DNA from: Rhabditophanes sp. KR3021
Taxonomy: Eukaryota; Nematoda; Chromadorea; Rhabditida; Alloionematidae
Reading direction: 5' to 3'
Assembly: GCA_963281155.1 (NCBI GenBank)
Contig: CAUJLY010000002.1
Coordinates: 7,316,001-7,380,000, forward strand
DNA length: 64,000 nucleotides
Of the stretch, positions 45,012 through 57,922 are shown one piece after another (position 1 is the first letter of the stretch; each line of letters opens with the position of its first letter). The translations under genes and the position numbers were made by a program. Below the pieces are notes generated by a model. The model searched no databases. It saw only the letters and a list, made by a program, of their open reading frames with translations, and had not been told where the DNA came from.

Positions 45012-45527
45012 TTTAATTGCTTTTCCGGGTTGCCAAAGCAGTTTTATAGTTTTCGATAATAATCTATAAGTAAAGATAAGGATTAAGTGTGATATCAGTA
45101 AGTGCAGGATAATTTGACGTACTCTTTGGCAAGTAACATCGAGTGTGATAGTGGAAGAGCAAATCAATGGTGGGTGAATATGCAAATGGTCAAGGAGTTG
45201 CTTCTTTTTGGTGTGGGTAGATGATACTCCAAGACTAGAGATAACAAAAAATTGTAAGATGAAGTGTATAAGTGATGCAATAGGTAGCAGATTTAAAAGA
45301 CAAAACACAAAAAGGATCAATTTTTGTTTTAAATGATAAAGCCTACATAATTAAATACAAAAAGATTCAATTTTTGTTTTAAAATAACAAGTTCAAAAAG
45401 AGTTAAGTTACAAAAGATCTCATTTTAAAATAACAGTCCGAAAAATTTAAATTACACGAAGATTCGATTTTTATTTTAAAAAATGAATGTGAAGATTAAG
45501 GTAATTAAAAAGCAAATTATAAATTTT
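45012..45527. other. Intergenic, no supported gene
   Basis: Between the S9 peptidase start and the RPA1 stop on the same strand. Four near-copies of a short A/T-rich word around 'GATTCAATTTTTGTTTTAAA' occur at about 45317, 45364, 45413 and 45459, an imperfect tandem array with ~47-nt period. No exon visible. Confidence 0.5.
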
Positions 45528-46943
<1,416 letters not shown>

Positions 46944-47282
46944 TTAAAAAGAAAGCCATTTGACAACGTAAGAAGAATCGAAAAGAATGCCACTCTGCTG
47001 CTTTAAATAATGCAACATTTAAAAAATAACGACATCTAACCAAATAAAATTATTTAAAATGCAAATGTAATCGAAAAAATGACATTTACCCTCCGAAAAA
47101 CGATGCAAAATTATTACGTAATTCCACAACTTTCGTTGCAAGGTTCAATCCGTCCTCAGTTAGAGTTGATTTTTGTGCTGAGTCTTGGTAGACGGTGTGT
47201 GTGGCAGAAGTCATTGATTTACTATGTCCGTGGTAGACCAAAACAAGTCGCCGAAGGGATGTCTTAGACAAGTCATCGTTTA

Positions 47283-47435
47283 TGGAGTATGCTGGTAAAG
47301 CATGTTGGATAAATCACCGTTTAGTTGGTTTGAGTTGCCTTAAAGTGGGTATGACAGCTATGAAACATCATCTTTTAGAGGCCATGATGACTTTTGAGGG
47401 GAAAGTCATGGTATGGGTAACAAATCAAGGAAAAT
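47283..47435 (+). CDS. 50-codon open frame after a trans-splice-like acceptor (weak candidate)
   Basis: ATG 47283 follows GTCTTAG by 14 nt and opens MEYAGKACWINHRLVGLSCL to a stop near 47435 ('VTNQGK'). The composition is not AT-driven. On the opposite strand 47086-47300 is also open ('TEDGLNLATKVVELRNNF' ending 'FFGG') after an acceptor-like TTTACCAG, so one of the two strands is probably coding and I cannot decide which. No family recognised on either strand. Confidence 0.28.
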
Positions 47436-47584
47436 GATGTAAAATAATTAGACCAAGCAAAGTATCGACTAGACCTTTTCAAAGTACATGACTACAATTA
47501 CTTCCTCAACGTTATTAATTTCATTTACAAAACATTATCAAGTTTTATAATTTGCCTAAATCAAAGGTTCTTCAAAAAATTCTA

Positions 47585-48635
47585 ATGGTGGAACATCCAG
47601 CTTATCTGAGGCTATCATCTGGGCTCTTCTACGCATTTTCTTCAATATTAATAGTATTTGCGAACAAAATTCTATTAACCAATTTGAAGTTTCCCTCATT
47701 TGTGTTTGTTGGGTTGGGGCAGATGGTAGCAACGGTCATTATCCTAGGTGGAGGTCACATTCTTGGCTACACTACATTGCCGAAATGTGATAAGCTAACA
47801 GTTAGGAGGGTAATGCCACTTCCTTTGTTTTACCTTGTCAATCTGCTGTCTGGGCTAGGTGGAACTCAAATGATCAAGTAAGTAATTTATTTGATTGGCT
47901 AATTAATTGTTTAGTTTGCCCATGTTTACCGTCCTTCGTCGCTTTTCAATCCTCATCACAATGATTCTGGAGTTTTTTATACTCGGCGTTACGGCATCCA
48001 AAGCAGTGAAATGGTCTGTGTTTCTAATGATAATCGGTTCAATTATTGCCGGGGTCTACGATCTGTCATTTGACGCACTAGGCTATTCTCTAATCACCAT
48101 AAACAACTTCGCTACAGCTGCCTGTTCCGTCTACACAAAGCAGAAGCTAAATAGCAATGAATTGGGGCAAAATGGTATCTTGTTTTACAACGCACTCTTT
48201 ATGATTGTGCCTACGATGTTGATTACCTATGGTTTGGGAGACTTCGACCTAATCCACAAGTATATCGGAGAAGGGCATGCAACCAAACTTACGCTGACTT
48301 TATTTCTGTGGTGCTGTATATGTGGGTTTGTCCTGAATTATGCACTCCTCAAATGCAATCACTACAACTCGGCCCTAACCACTTGTTGTGTTGGAACTTT
48401 AAAGGTAACTAACTCTTTACCATACATTCATAAACTTTTTTAGAATCTGATCGTAACTTATGTAGGAATGATATCAAGTGGTGATTACATTTTTACACTT
48501 GCAAACTTGGTTGGAGTAAACATAAGTGTGGTTGGGTCTCTGCTATACACCTACATTGCATTCAGTAGGAAACAAAAGCACCAAACCAGAGTCTTTGAAA
48601 TCCCTTCTGATAAACAAAAACTTTTAAATGTATAA
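47585..48635 (+). CDS. SLC35D-type nucleotide-sugar transporter
   Basis: Exons 47585-47877, 47915-48404, 48444-48635; introns 37 and 39 nt; 324 residues. Ten hydrophobic segments in the drug/metabolite-transporter fold. Family blocks: 'FYAFSSILIVFANKILLTN', 'FPSFVFVGLGQMVATVII', 'LNLLSGLGGTQ'-like 'VNLLSGLGGTQMIN', 'LPMFTVLRRFSILITMILE', and 'GYSLITINNFATAACSVYTK' followed by 'QKLNSNELGQNGILFYNAL'. These match SLC35D1/D2 (human UDP-GlcA/UDP-GalNAc and related carriers; C. elegans sqv-7 is the classical relative). Such proteins exchange UDP-sugars into Golgi or ER for proteoglycan synthesis. The C-terminal tail is short and basic without an obvious ER retrieval motif. Substrate specificity cannot be read from the sequence. 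Confidence 0.88.
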
Positions 48636-48808
48636 ATTATATAACTCATTTTAATAGGTGACAACATTCACTTCTTTCCATATTATTATCTCCTAATAAA
48701 TTTTAATTATCCACTTTACTAGCATTTAAATGTTGTGTCTTCTTAACTTACGATGTTTAATAGTCGGGTAATTATCGTGGTTTTAATGCAAAAGAACGAG
48801 CTAAATGC

Positions 48809-49336
48809 ATGCCTGTAGTAAATCTTTATATGGCTCCCAATATTGCAGGAGTCGATTCCAGAGAAAGTAGGGCTTTCACAAATAATGCTGATGCTTCTAC
48901 TCCTCCACAACCAACTGAAACACGGAAACACATCAATCCAAGTAGTTATCTTGGTGGTCCTCAACAAAGTACTTATTTTATGGGAAATTATCAAAATAGT
49001 GCACCTCACCTCAATAAGAAGATCATTCCTGGTGTCGGAGTAGGGACGAGTGTTTACCTCGGAATGCCTCATAATTTGGCTAACCAAAGTGTTTATATTG
49101 GGGACAACCCCTAAATGCCCCATCTGCAATGAAGACTCTTTTATTAGAAGGACCGTCCGATGTTGTCGGTGAGTTTGCCTCAATCCTATTCTAATCCAAA
49201 AATTCCAGGCAATGTTGTCGAAGAAGAACCTCCTAAAAAATGCTTCATAAAGAACCCTATGTTTTCAGACACGGCTCCAATCCCTGAAAACCCACCTGCT
49301 GCCCCACCACTCACAATCGGATGGAAATCCGTCTAA
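48809..49336 (+). CDS. Unrecognised Pro/Gly/Tyr-rich small protein (frameshift in a G run)
   Basis: Exons 48809-49168 and 49209-49336, with a 40-nt GT-AG intron. The first part reads MPVVNLYMAPNIAGVDSRES and contains loosely repeated 'SSYLGG', 'STYFMGN', 'TSVYLGM' and 'QSVYIG' units. The second frame continues 'APSAMKTLLLEGPSDVVG' across the intron into 'NVVEEEPPKKCFIKNPMFSD' and ends 'PPLTIGWKSV'. The two frames meet at the G-run near 49097-49100; one additional G would make a single 162-residue protein. In-frame codons extend upstream to an acceptor-like TTAATAG at 48763 ('NYRGFNAKERAKC'), so an earlier start exon may exist. Function unknown. Confidence 0.5.
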
Positions 49337-49429
49337 CTCAATTAACACAAAAACAGTGAATTTTATTATTATTATGTCGAAAAGGTTAATTTAATTTAAA
49401 AATAAATAAACAGAGTTGCATTTATGTTT

Positions 49430-50337
49430 TTATTTGTTAAAAGGACGAGCAGCAAAGCACCATGGACATTGTCTGTCTTTTTTGCTCTTGTATTCATCGC
49501 CTAAAAGAGAGTCTTCAGATAAGGTAATAAATAACTGACCATAATTCATAAATTGTGACCTCCACCATTGATCTCTTGTTTGTGGCTGATATCTGGCTAA
49601 AGGAGCACGGTTTCCTGTTATTGCGTTTTGGAAGTAGTATGAGGTTGGGGCTCTGTATCTGCTTCCAGCTATACAAATACAATATTTAGATTGACAACAA
49701 GTTATTTAATAACCTACGCATAAATGGCGGATTTGCAATGTCTCCCTGAGGTTCCCCTACGCTAATTCCAAATAAAGAAGCTTTGATTTGGACTTTGTCG
49801 TCAGCTGCTGCCGCCCGATAACCTATGTCTACGCCTACACCATTTTTGTCCGCTTCCACTACACCTCCGAGATTATCTTTGTAATAGTTGAAAATATGTT
49901 GCCCAACTCCAAACTCTGTTCCTCTGTCCGCAACAGTCGCACCGATTCTATGACCGATTTCAGTGTTGTCTTCCGATATTCCAGGAATGCCTGCATTTTC
50001 CAAGCCTCTAATTAAATTAGTCATTGTTTACTAACTTTTTTAATTACCTCAAATCAACACCATTCCTATACCTATAAAAGAAGCCCTTCTTCTCAGTAGC
50101 CACCAACTTCCTCGGAGCAAACAAACTAACTCTAGGTCCAAGACAAATAGCTTCATTAATGCCAGCTGACAAACAAGTAATGACACTAGTCAAGGTCACT
50201 GGAACGTCAATCCCACCTCTCCTAGAAATCCACCTCGTACTCAACTCACCTTGTCTCTTAAACCTTGTTGTTTTTTCATGACCATTAGCTACAATCACAA
50301 CAAAATAAAAAATAAATAACTTTAGAAACGTTGTCAT
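49430..50337 (-). CDS. Secreted pre-pro-protein of unknown family
   Basis: Exons 50337-50048, 50007-49718 and 49668-49430; introns 40 and 49 nt; 272 residues. A clear signal peptide (MTTFLKLFIFYFVVIVANG) is followed by a furin/kex-type site 'TTRFKRQ' about residue 24-29. The mature part has 'VPVTLTSVITCLSAGINEA' and a glycine-rich middle 'GHRIGATVADRGTEFGVGQH' with 'GGVVEADKNGVGVDIGYRAA'. It ends 'DRQCPWCFAARPFNK' with a CxxC-like CPWC. The second intron uses the donor ATGC|GTAGGT, needed to keep frame. It probably is an extracellular or cuticle-associated nematode protein, but no domain is recognised. CPWC at the C-terminus resembles a thioredoxin-type active site only in spacing. Confidence 0.8.
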
Positions 50338-50704
50338 TGAAATTAAATGTCCAATTGTCTATGTTTAGTATCATGTTTATCTAATTAATATCAAACTTGT
50401 TATCAACGTATTGCCTGGGGAGAAGACCTTGAAATATAGGAACAAAAATAACGAACATAAATTGTGACTTATTTTATCTAGAAGACCACACTTTTTGGGT
50501 TTATTTGTGGGAGTTGATAACATTATAATAATAGATGATCAATTGTTGACATTTTAATTATGTGAACAATGTACTTTTATTAAATAATAGTCTAGTATGG
50601 ATGTTTAAATAAATAGATACTAATTAAAAGTAGTAATAATATAAAGACACAATGTACTAAATATTTACAATATATTTAAAATACGGGGTATTATTAGAAT
50701 TTAG

Positions 50705-52218
50705 TTAAGTCTGAGCTTCTTTTAACTTTGATTCTTGGACGGGTTCTGGTGAGGTAGAAGGGATTTTGGTCCATTCAGCAGCATCTGTTTTACTCCAGAA
50801 ACAGAAAATAAAATTGGAGATGATTAGAATTGCAGCATGGAAGTAAAAGATGTTTCTCCATTCACCCATTCTAAAAATAACCAGGTTGTAATTAAATTAG
50901 CAAATATTTGACTGCAGCATTGAAACTTACGTATTATTAGTATTAAAGAAAGTAACAACAAATGGCTCTAGAAAAAGAAATATAAATAAATTGAATGGAT
51001 TCAAAACAAACCTATAATAATAGTTGATGCCCAGACAGTAATAATCTGTCCCACAACAAATTTGCTGAATTGCCTCGAGTATAAGACAGCACATAGATTA
51101 AAGGCAGCTGAATTAGCACCGAGACAGGCAAAATTGATGATGGAATAAATTAGTCTAAAAGTATTCCATGATTCTGGGATGAAGCCCATCCCAATAAACA
51201 AAACTCCCGATACAGCCAGTGAAACTGAGTTGAAGAAGCGCACCTTGAAGAGAGCACTTTTCGATTTCCACAAATCACTCACCACACTTGAACCTATTTT
51301 CATGAAGAATTGAAATAAAATGGGAAGTCCACCCATAATGCCCGTGTGTTTGACTGAGTAATGGAGTGCTTTGTCCAGGTAAGTTGGGTATGACATGGCA
51401 GCCAATGAAACGCCCATCAAGTCTCCAAAAGCAGCAATCCAAATCACTATCACAGCTTTGTCTTTGATGATTTGCCAGTAAGGTGTAGGTGGATTTGTTT
51501 CATGATCAGATTTGTCTTTCCTTATCTTCTCCAACTCAGCATCCCCCACAAAGTTGTGGTCAGCTGGTGAATCAGTGAAGAAAATTGAAAAAGTAAGGTA
51601 AATGGCAGCTGACATGATTGCTTGTAAATAATAAACTAATGGCCATCCGTAATTTGTGTCGCATAAAGCTCCAGCAACGGGCATCAACCAAATATTACTG
51701 AGTTGAGTACATCCAGTTAATAAGGAGATGCAAATAGCTGATTCAGTCAAAACTGCCCATGAAGGTAACACAAAACCGATCATCATAAATGTAGCTGCAA
51801 ACCCACAACCTTGAAAGAATCTTGCCAACAAAAAATACACAAACCCAGCTGTATGTGCTATCGGACATAAAGCTGTCGCGATCGTTGATATTATTCCAGC
51901 ACCCAAAAAGACTCTTTTAGCTGAAAATTTTTCAAATAACACTCCAAATGGAAAGGCAGACAATAAGGATCCGATGGCAACGACACTTTGGAACATTGCC
52001 TTTTGGTTGTCAGTGTATTGAGGAATGGTTTCATTCATAACATGTCCCTTTGAATCTTTGCTTTTGCAAATTTTGGTAAAGTTGTATGTGTTCATGTTTG
52101 CGAGGATAGCTGTACAACACAAGGTACATAGTACGATGATCTAAAGTAAAAATTAGACCAACTAATGACCCTTTTAACTTACGCCAACTCTCGTCTTTCC
52201 ACCACAAGTAAAAGGCAT
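50705..52218 (-). CDS. Major facilitator transporter (SLC17/anion:cation symporter-like)
   Basis: Exons 52218-52183, 52140-51012, 50967-50931 and 50870-50705; introns 42, 44 and 60 nt; 455 residues. About 12 membrane segments. The start (MPFTCGGKTRVGIIVLCTLC) leads into TM1. A lumenal/extracellular loop with 'MNETIPQYTDNQKAMFQSVV' precedes TM2. The motif 'FGVLFEKFSAKRVFLGAGI' stands at the position of the MFS A-motif (G-x3-D-R-x-G), and 'LLARFFQGCGFAATFMMIGF' resembles the R-x2-Q-G of TM4 in SLC17 proteins. The C-terminus is short and charged. SLC17-type proteins carry organic anions, phosphate, sialic acid or glutamate; nematodes have a large expansion. The substrate is unknown. Confidence 0.85.
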
Positions 52219-53373
52219 TTTGGAGAGTCTAAAGGGGAAATGAAACAGATTTAGGATGGTAAAAGTATAATTTTTATAGAATTACAAACACCAAATGATG
52301 TGTTGATAACAATGTACGATGCTTAGCATAAATTGTTGGAAAAATAATTCAACGACGATTTTTTTATAGAGACAATGTTATGACTGTCTCGCCATGTTAA
52401 GTAATCAAAATAATGGATTAAAAGATATTTGGGTATTGACTAGTTTGTAGGCAATTTAAAGGGAAATGATGATGATTTAAACATCTAAATGTCTTTTTAA
52501 GTTTCTTTATACAGAGAATAACAAAAATTCAATTAAAATTATTGTTACTTGGCAAAAAAGAGTGAGAAACCTTTTAAAAGTAAATGCATAAGTTCCTTCT
52601 ATTCGCTTAATAAAAAGATAATGGAAATGTGGAAGAATATGATATTGATGGTGATAAAGAAATTAAAAAGATGACGAATCTAAATGACTTGGGCGAATTG
52701 CAACAACCATTTATGGTTAGTTTAGTCGGCTAAAGTTACACCAAATACTGTTAACCAACATAATTTAGGGAATAATTTGAAAGATTACCAAGTGTGATTG
52801 TTTTGATTAGAAGATTTAATTTTATACAATAATAGGTAGATAGAAAAGATTAAAATCTCTAAAAATATGAAGTCTGCCTTGAACCTCAAACAAGTACACT
52901 GGTAAGTTAAAAATAAAATTAATTACATACACAAATAGCTCCTTTGATTGTTATCTGATGATCAAATTTACACTTTATTTGTAATCAGGACAAAGGTAAC
53001 CGGAGGTTAATATCACACTAATGTATATTTATTTCCTACTATCATGGCTTTTTAAGTACTTATGGAACTGAGCAAGTAACACCAACAATCATGCTAATTT
53101 GGTTTTATTATCTCTGGTTTTGATGAGATTAAAAAGACTCTTTTTCAAAATTCATATAGTTTCGTTTTAAAGAAGAGGTTTATGGGCACGTGTTGTGGCT
53201 TTGACTACTGCTACTTTCGTTTGCATGCTTGTAATCTTTTAAATACACAACCAATAATATTTGAAGAACATTAAAAAAGTAAATAAATAAAAAAATGTTT
53301 ATATTGACTCTTTATTAAAGCCAACAAAGAATTTTATTAATTTGAAGAATGCTTTTTTATGACAAAAAAGGCA
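52219..53373. other. Intergenic, no supported gene
   Basis: Between the MFS transporter start and the galectin stop. AT-rich; no exon, RNA gene or repeat that I can support. Confidence 0.5.
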
Positions 53374-54493
53374 TTACTTTAGATGAACACCTAGGAGGAT
53401 GATGTCTCCATCGATAGAAACTTTGTCGATGTCTGCACAGTTGAGGCGATGTTCGTAACTTCCCAGCAGGCAATCGTTGACGTAGAGGATAAATTTGGAT
53501 TCTTCGCAGTATACTAGTAGGTCGAAGGTGCGTTTTCTTTTGAAGGGGAAGGTTTGTTTGGAGATGCGTTGGTCTGAGCCCCATTTGGAGTCGATTTGGG
53601 AGTTGCAGAACATTTTCTGAAATTATTTGTTTATTTAGACAAGATGGAGGAAAAATTGCCTTGTCATTGACTAGAATTCGCATCCTCAAAGCAACACCAT
53701 CACGCGCCTGCAACTCAATATCGAAAGACTTGGCCGTTTTCTTGATCAACCCCGACACAAACAACTTCTTTCCTGCCACAAAACAGCCCGGAATCTCAGC
53801 ACCATAGGGAATCGAATAAAATTTGCCCTCATAATTGACCATATAAAGAGTAATACCTCCATTCACATAAACGTGTGTCACATCTGACAAAGGTTTGTAA
53901 TGTGCAAACTTGGCTATTAACTTGTGATCAACGAAAATCTATAACGATATTTAGGGGGTGAATGGAAGGAAAGGAGCTTACTTCGTATAATTTATCATAT
54001 GCCCTAATTCGAATGTCAAATTCGTCGCCATTGACCCAGTCGTGCTTTACGATGCCTAAATTGGATGTTTATGGTGTTTGTTCGTAATTATATTTGTTAG
54101 TAACCAATTTGTAGATACGTACCTGTCTTGCCCCACTCGTCATCTATACAAGCATTGAAATAAATTTGCTTTGAGGCCATATCAACACGCATAGACAGAA
54201 GACGATTGTCAAGTTTGGTTGTGTCTTCATCTAATTCAACAGCTCCTCCATCGGTAAAATTTATTATAAAATCTTGGGGAGAGGTGATTATTCCTCTGAA
54301 TATCAGTGACTGGCCAGGCAAAAGCTTCGTTCCTTCGAGTCTTGAAAGATATGGCACCTTAAAAGAAAGGAAGAATGGCTTACGTTGGATGAAATAATTT
54401 ACTTACTTCAAAAGTGTGATTTCTCCCTGTAATTGAGTTTTTCTTAGTGACTTTCTTTTTATCTAAATGAAACAGTTTGCGTAGAAAGGACAT
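53374..54493 (-). CDS. Tandem-repeat galectin (two CRDs, degenerate sugar-binding motifs)
   Basis: Exons 54493-54407, 54357-54123, 54055-53982, 53938-53660 and 53616-53374; 305 residues. The fourth intron (53659-53617) starts GC rather than GT (AAG|GCAATT), and only this joint keeps 'RILVNDKKMFCNSQIDSKWG' in frame cleanly. CRD1: 'LLPGQSLIFRGIITSPQDFI', 'IYFNACIDDEWGKTGIVKH', 'DEFDIRIRAYDKLYEIFVDH'. CRD2: 'KSFDIELQARDGVALRMRI', 'NSQIDSKWGSDQR', 'FPFKRKRTFDLLVYC'. Galectins bind beta-galactosides through H-N-R, V-N and W-G-E-R positions. Here the His-x-Asn-x-Arg segment is 'SMRVD' in CRD1 and 'LRMRI' in CRD2. The tryptophans of WG are kept, while the following E-x-R is lost in CRD1 and partly kept in CRD2. 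There is no signal peptide, as usual for galectins. Confidence 0.88.
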
Positions 54494-56636
54494 CCTTTGA
54501 TTATCAATAAACTGAACAAAACCTAATAACTTCTAAAAAGACAATTAAATATAAATTTCACCAAACGGTCTCGTATCTTTTATTCGGCGCCGTCATAATA
54601 AATCAAGCACATTAATTCCTTGACATACTGCAACATTTATAAACGGTCAATTGTCAACGACACCACATCAACAAATGTAATAAAGTGTTGATTTTAATTT
54701 ATTCAATCATATTTAATTTGAAAATAAAAAATATCTTATTTGATTGAAACCAATAAATAATTATTTATTTAAACGAGGCCTAAATTAAAGGAAAAAAGTG
54801 CAACGACTTAATTGATGTTGCTAATTAAATTATGTTTAAAAAAGGAAGTTGAGTTAGTCGAATAAATAGTTTGGGTTAAGGTAGTTAGAGTGACGCCTTA
54901 GACTTATTCCCATGATTGCCACAACCAAGTAAAGTTGTAAATTGGCAAGGAACAAACAAAAAGAGTCGACTGAGATACATATCTATAATCATGAATTGTT
55001 GGAGCAAGTGTCAACATAGTCACATCAATAAGGATTTGAGAAGTTCTTTTTTGATCTACAATAGAACTAAATTTTTGAAAAGATGATCATTCCAAATCCT
55101 TACTAAACTTATTATTTATTATGGTTCGTGTGTCGATTTGTATATAACAATAGACACATATAATGCATACTAATAATGAAAGTTTTAATATATTCAAAAA
55201 ATATGGAAATGATCTAATCAAACAAATATATGTTTTATTATTGTATGGATATAAATTTTTATTTGGATGGTGGTTTAACCCTATCTCGAGGTCATTCAAC
55301 CCTTGGGGTGTTAAAAACGGAGTTAATTTTGTCGAAGACAATTATAAGATGACAAAAAGTGTCGGTGTAACAATATCACTAAAAAAGAAGAAGTCAATTT
55401 GACGAAAGTCTATTATATTTTTTATACCTATTAAACTAAACTATTTCTTATCAAAATTAGTTTCAAGGTTTTTGCTGATGAAAGTTATCTCATCTCGCGA
55501 CTCTCTCTTTTTAAAATAGATAAACCAACCTAAAAGGTAACTAACTCCTTTTTTCATGTATTTTAGTAGTATATTAGGGTAGTATAAACGCCTATCGTCT
55601 TTTTTAATAGTTGATATGTATGTTGTGGCTTGTTTCACTAAATGTATGATATATTTATTTTTTATATCAAAGTAATCAGTAAAATTAGTTAGTTTGTTTT
55701 TGTAGTTAAGAAGACTTGTTTTTTTGTTTCAGTGAAGGCGCGCGCATAAAGTAAATGATGCTTCCTTTGATTGTAAAAATGTTGTAATTGGGTAATTTTG
55801 GTTATGTGTGATCTTTGATTAAAAAGAGGAGAAGGTGGTGGTGGGTAGTGTTATTTTTAAGTTTTCAAACAAACACAACAGGAAAATAATTATATTTTTA
55901 TAATTAAGACAAAGCAATTATTAAGATTGTAATTAAAGGTAAAGCAAGACATCACTTTGACGACATAAAAAACTATGATGTTAAAATGAAACCTTCTAGT
56001 ACAAAGAAACATAAAAGTTTGAGGATCAACTGCTTCTTTGTGTCAGTTTAATGTATATTTATGACAATAAATCGAACACATCATTTAATAGAAGTTGTAA
56101 AATATTACATAAATATCTTGATCTCTTTTTTGTGCATACATTGAGGTAATCCTCATTTAATGAACATTTGCTAAATTGATCATTCAAAGGTATGTATCAT
56201 ATCATATACATTTCATTATTTATGTTGATGAAAAAAAAACAAAAGAAATATTTTTGACAACAGTTTATTTTTTCAAATACACACAGTGCATCAAATATTT
56301 AATACTCTAAGCTATATAGTCAACCTCGAACAAACAAAATAAAGGGCCTAATCAAAAAGAGATTAGGTTGGTAAAATATATAATATATGTGGTGATGAAA
56401 ATTATAAAAAAAGAATTTTAAAGAATAAAGGCAAATTTCATAAATACATATATTATTACGTAGTATTATTATATATTGTTCATCTTTTCTAGTTCATTCT
56501 AATAAACACGGCCGGGCATTTTGATTTAAAGTTTTGATCGCAATTACTAAGAAGTGTTGGCGGATTAAATATTCACAAAAAAAGGTTAAGTTAATACTTT
56601 TTTGTGGCAAAAGCATTGGGGTACGTATTTGGATGT
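54494..56636. other. 2.1-kb intergenic region, no firm gene
   Basis: AT-rich. Two modest open frames, 55163-55402 (+; 'LLLYGYKFLFGWWFNPISRS') and 55441-55638 (-; 'GVSYLLGWFIYFKK'), contain hydrophobic Trp/Gly stretches but no initiator context or splice signals that convince me. No tRNA or tandem repeat recognised. Confidence 0.45.
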
Positions 56637-57922
56637 TTAAACATTTGCTTGAGTTCCGACGGCACTTGAATTATCAATGGTTGGGGAATTGGCGGAGAGG
56701 TGACAGTTGTCGGAGATGATTCCTGAGAGTGGAGTCATATGTGGGAGGGAAATCAGAGTTTGGTTTTCGATGATGTTGAGAATGTATTGAGGGACGTTGA
56801 AGGTCTGATCATTGATAAGAACAATATCGTAGCTTTCACTGTATTTGGGTAGTAAAGTTTCCTCGTTAAAGTTCAAAAAACCAATTTTTAGGACAGTACC
56901 TTCGTCAACTACTCCAACATCCATATGAATATCTGCAAAAGAAAAGTCACATTTAAGAATAACCTTTGAATTGACACTTACCTCCTAAAGAATCACCGAG
57001 AAGGACAACATTATTTCTATTGCTCAATTTGTGAAAGAAATTTCTTTCTTTTCCGATGACGGTGCTGTTCTTACAAAATGTATGAATAAGTGGTTCTTCA
57101 AAGGCTGTAACTACATTCTTTTCATCAAATGTCATCATGTTAGAAATAATATGAACATTATTGGGCACTTCGTTCAATGTTTGTTTCAAGAAAATTTCAA
57201 TAATATTTCCGATTCCTGCAGAAAATATAATCAACGGGACGTTGTGAATGTTTAAACTTTCAATAAAGTCTTCTCCTCCTGTTCTGAATTCAATCTTGCA
57301 ATCCTTGACGAAAGATTCAATCAATTCGTAGGTGAAACCTTTGGCAACAATTTTCTCACTATAAGTTGATATATTAATGTCTTTTTTAGTTTAAACTTAC
57401 TGACTATAAATAAAAGAACTTCCATTAGTCTTTTTAAATATTTGTTCATCATTTTAATTATCTTATGCGGAAGTGGTTGTACTTAGTATAATATGTTACA
57501 TAGTACCCTCTTTTAACAACAAACACCTATTATACAATGAAACCGCCAAATGAAACCGGTTATCATTTGATTGCTCTATATTTGATTGACTAAACTTACC
57601 TCTCAGACCACCAACGCACCATATAAGGTGTCTTTTCAGCGTCAGTTAAAGTCGGACAAAATTCGATCTTGAGATATTTGTCTTTTAACTGAGATAACTC
57701 TGCGCAAAGCTCAGGATAGTTTTTTTTGGCACCGGTGTCGAAGATTCCATGAGTAGTCCAGCACTTGTTTCCCTCCTCGTCGTTGAATCTTGACAAGGTG
57801 TAGTCAAAATCAGAAATGACCATCAAACCGTTCTTCCCATCGTGTGACATTCTAGTCAACTTTTGGGCTACGGAAGCTTTGTCACGAATGTGAATCTTAG
57901 GATTTTTAAGTAAATATTCCAT
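56637..57922 (-). CDS. NT5C3: Cytosolic 5'-nucleotidase III (pyrimidine 5'-nucleotidase), HAD superfamily
   Basis: Exons 57922-57600, 57358-56982 and 56932-56637; introns 241 and 49 nt; 331 residues. The start at ATG 57922 (MEYLLKNPKI) follows an in-frame stretch that crosses an acceptor-like TTTCAG (about 57970), so the hydrophobic codons further up are taken as non-coding. HAD motif I is 'ISDFDYTLSRF' (D38 nucleophile, D40), motif II 'IFSAGIGNIIEIFL', and the metal-binding motif IV 'LLGDSLGD'. Split across the second intron, it continues 'IHMDVGVVDEG'. 'CWTTHGIFD' and 'YMVRWWSE' are NT5C3 blocks. The enzyme dephosphorylates CMP, UMP and, in some members, m7GMP in the cytosol. The C-terminal tail after 'LPHMTPLSG' is Ser/Asn-rich and longer than usual. 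Confidence 0.9.

Noticed and set aside
49114..49168. A CPIC...RCC zinc-ribbon-like motif read in one frame of the Pro/Gly/Tyr gene
   Set aside because: That frame does not continue through the intron. The adjacent frame ('PSAMKTLLLEGPSDVVG') joins in phase to a clean 42-codon last exon, so the cysteine reading is a shadow.
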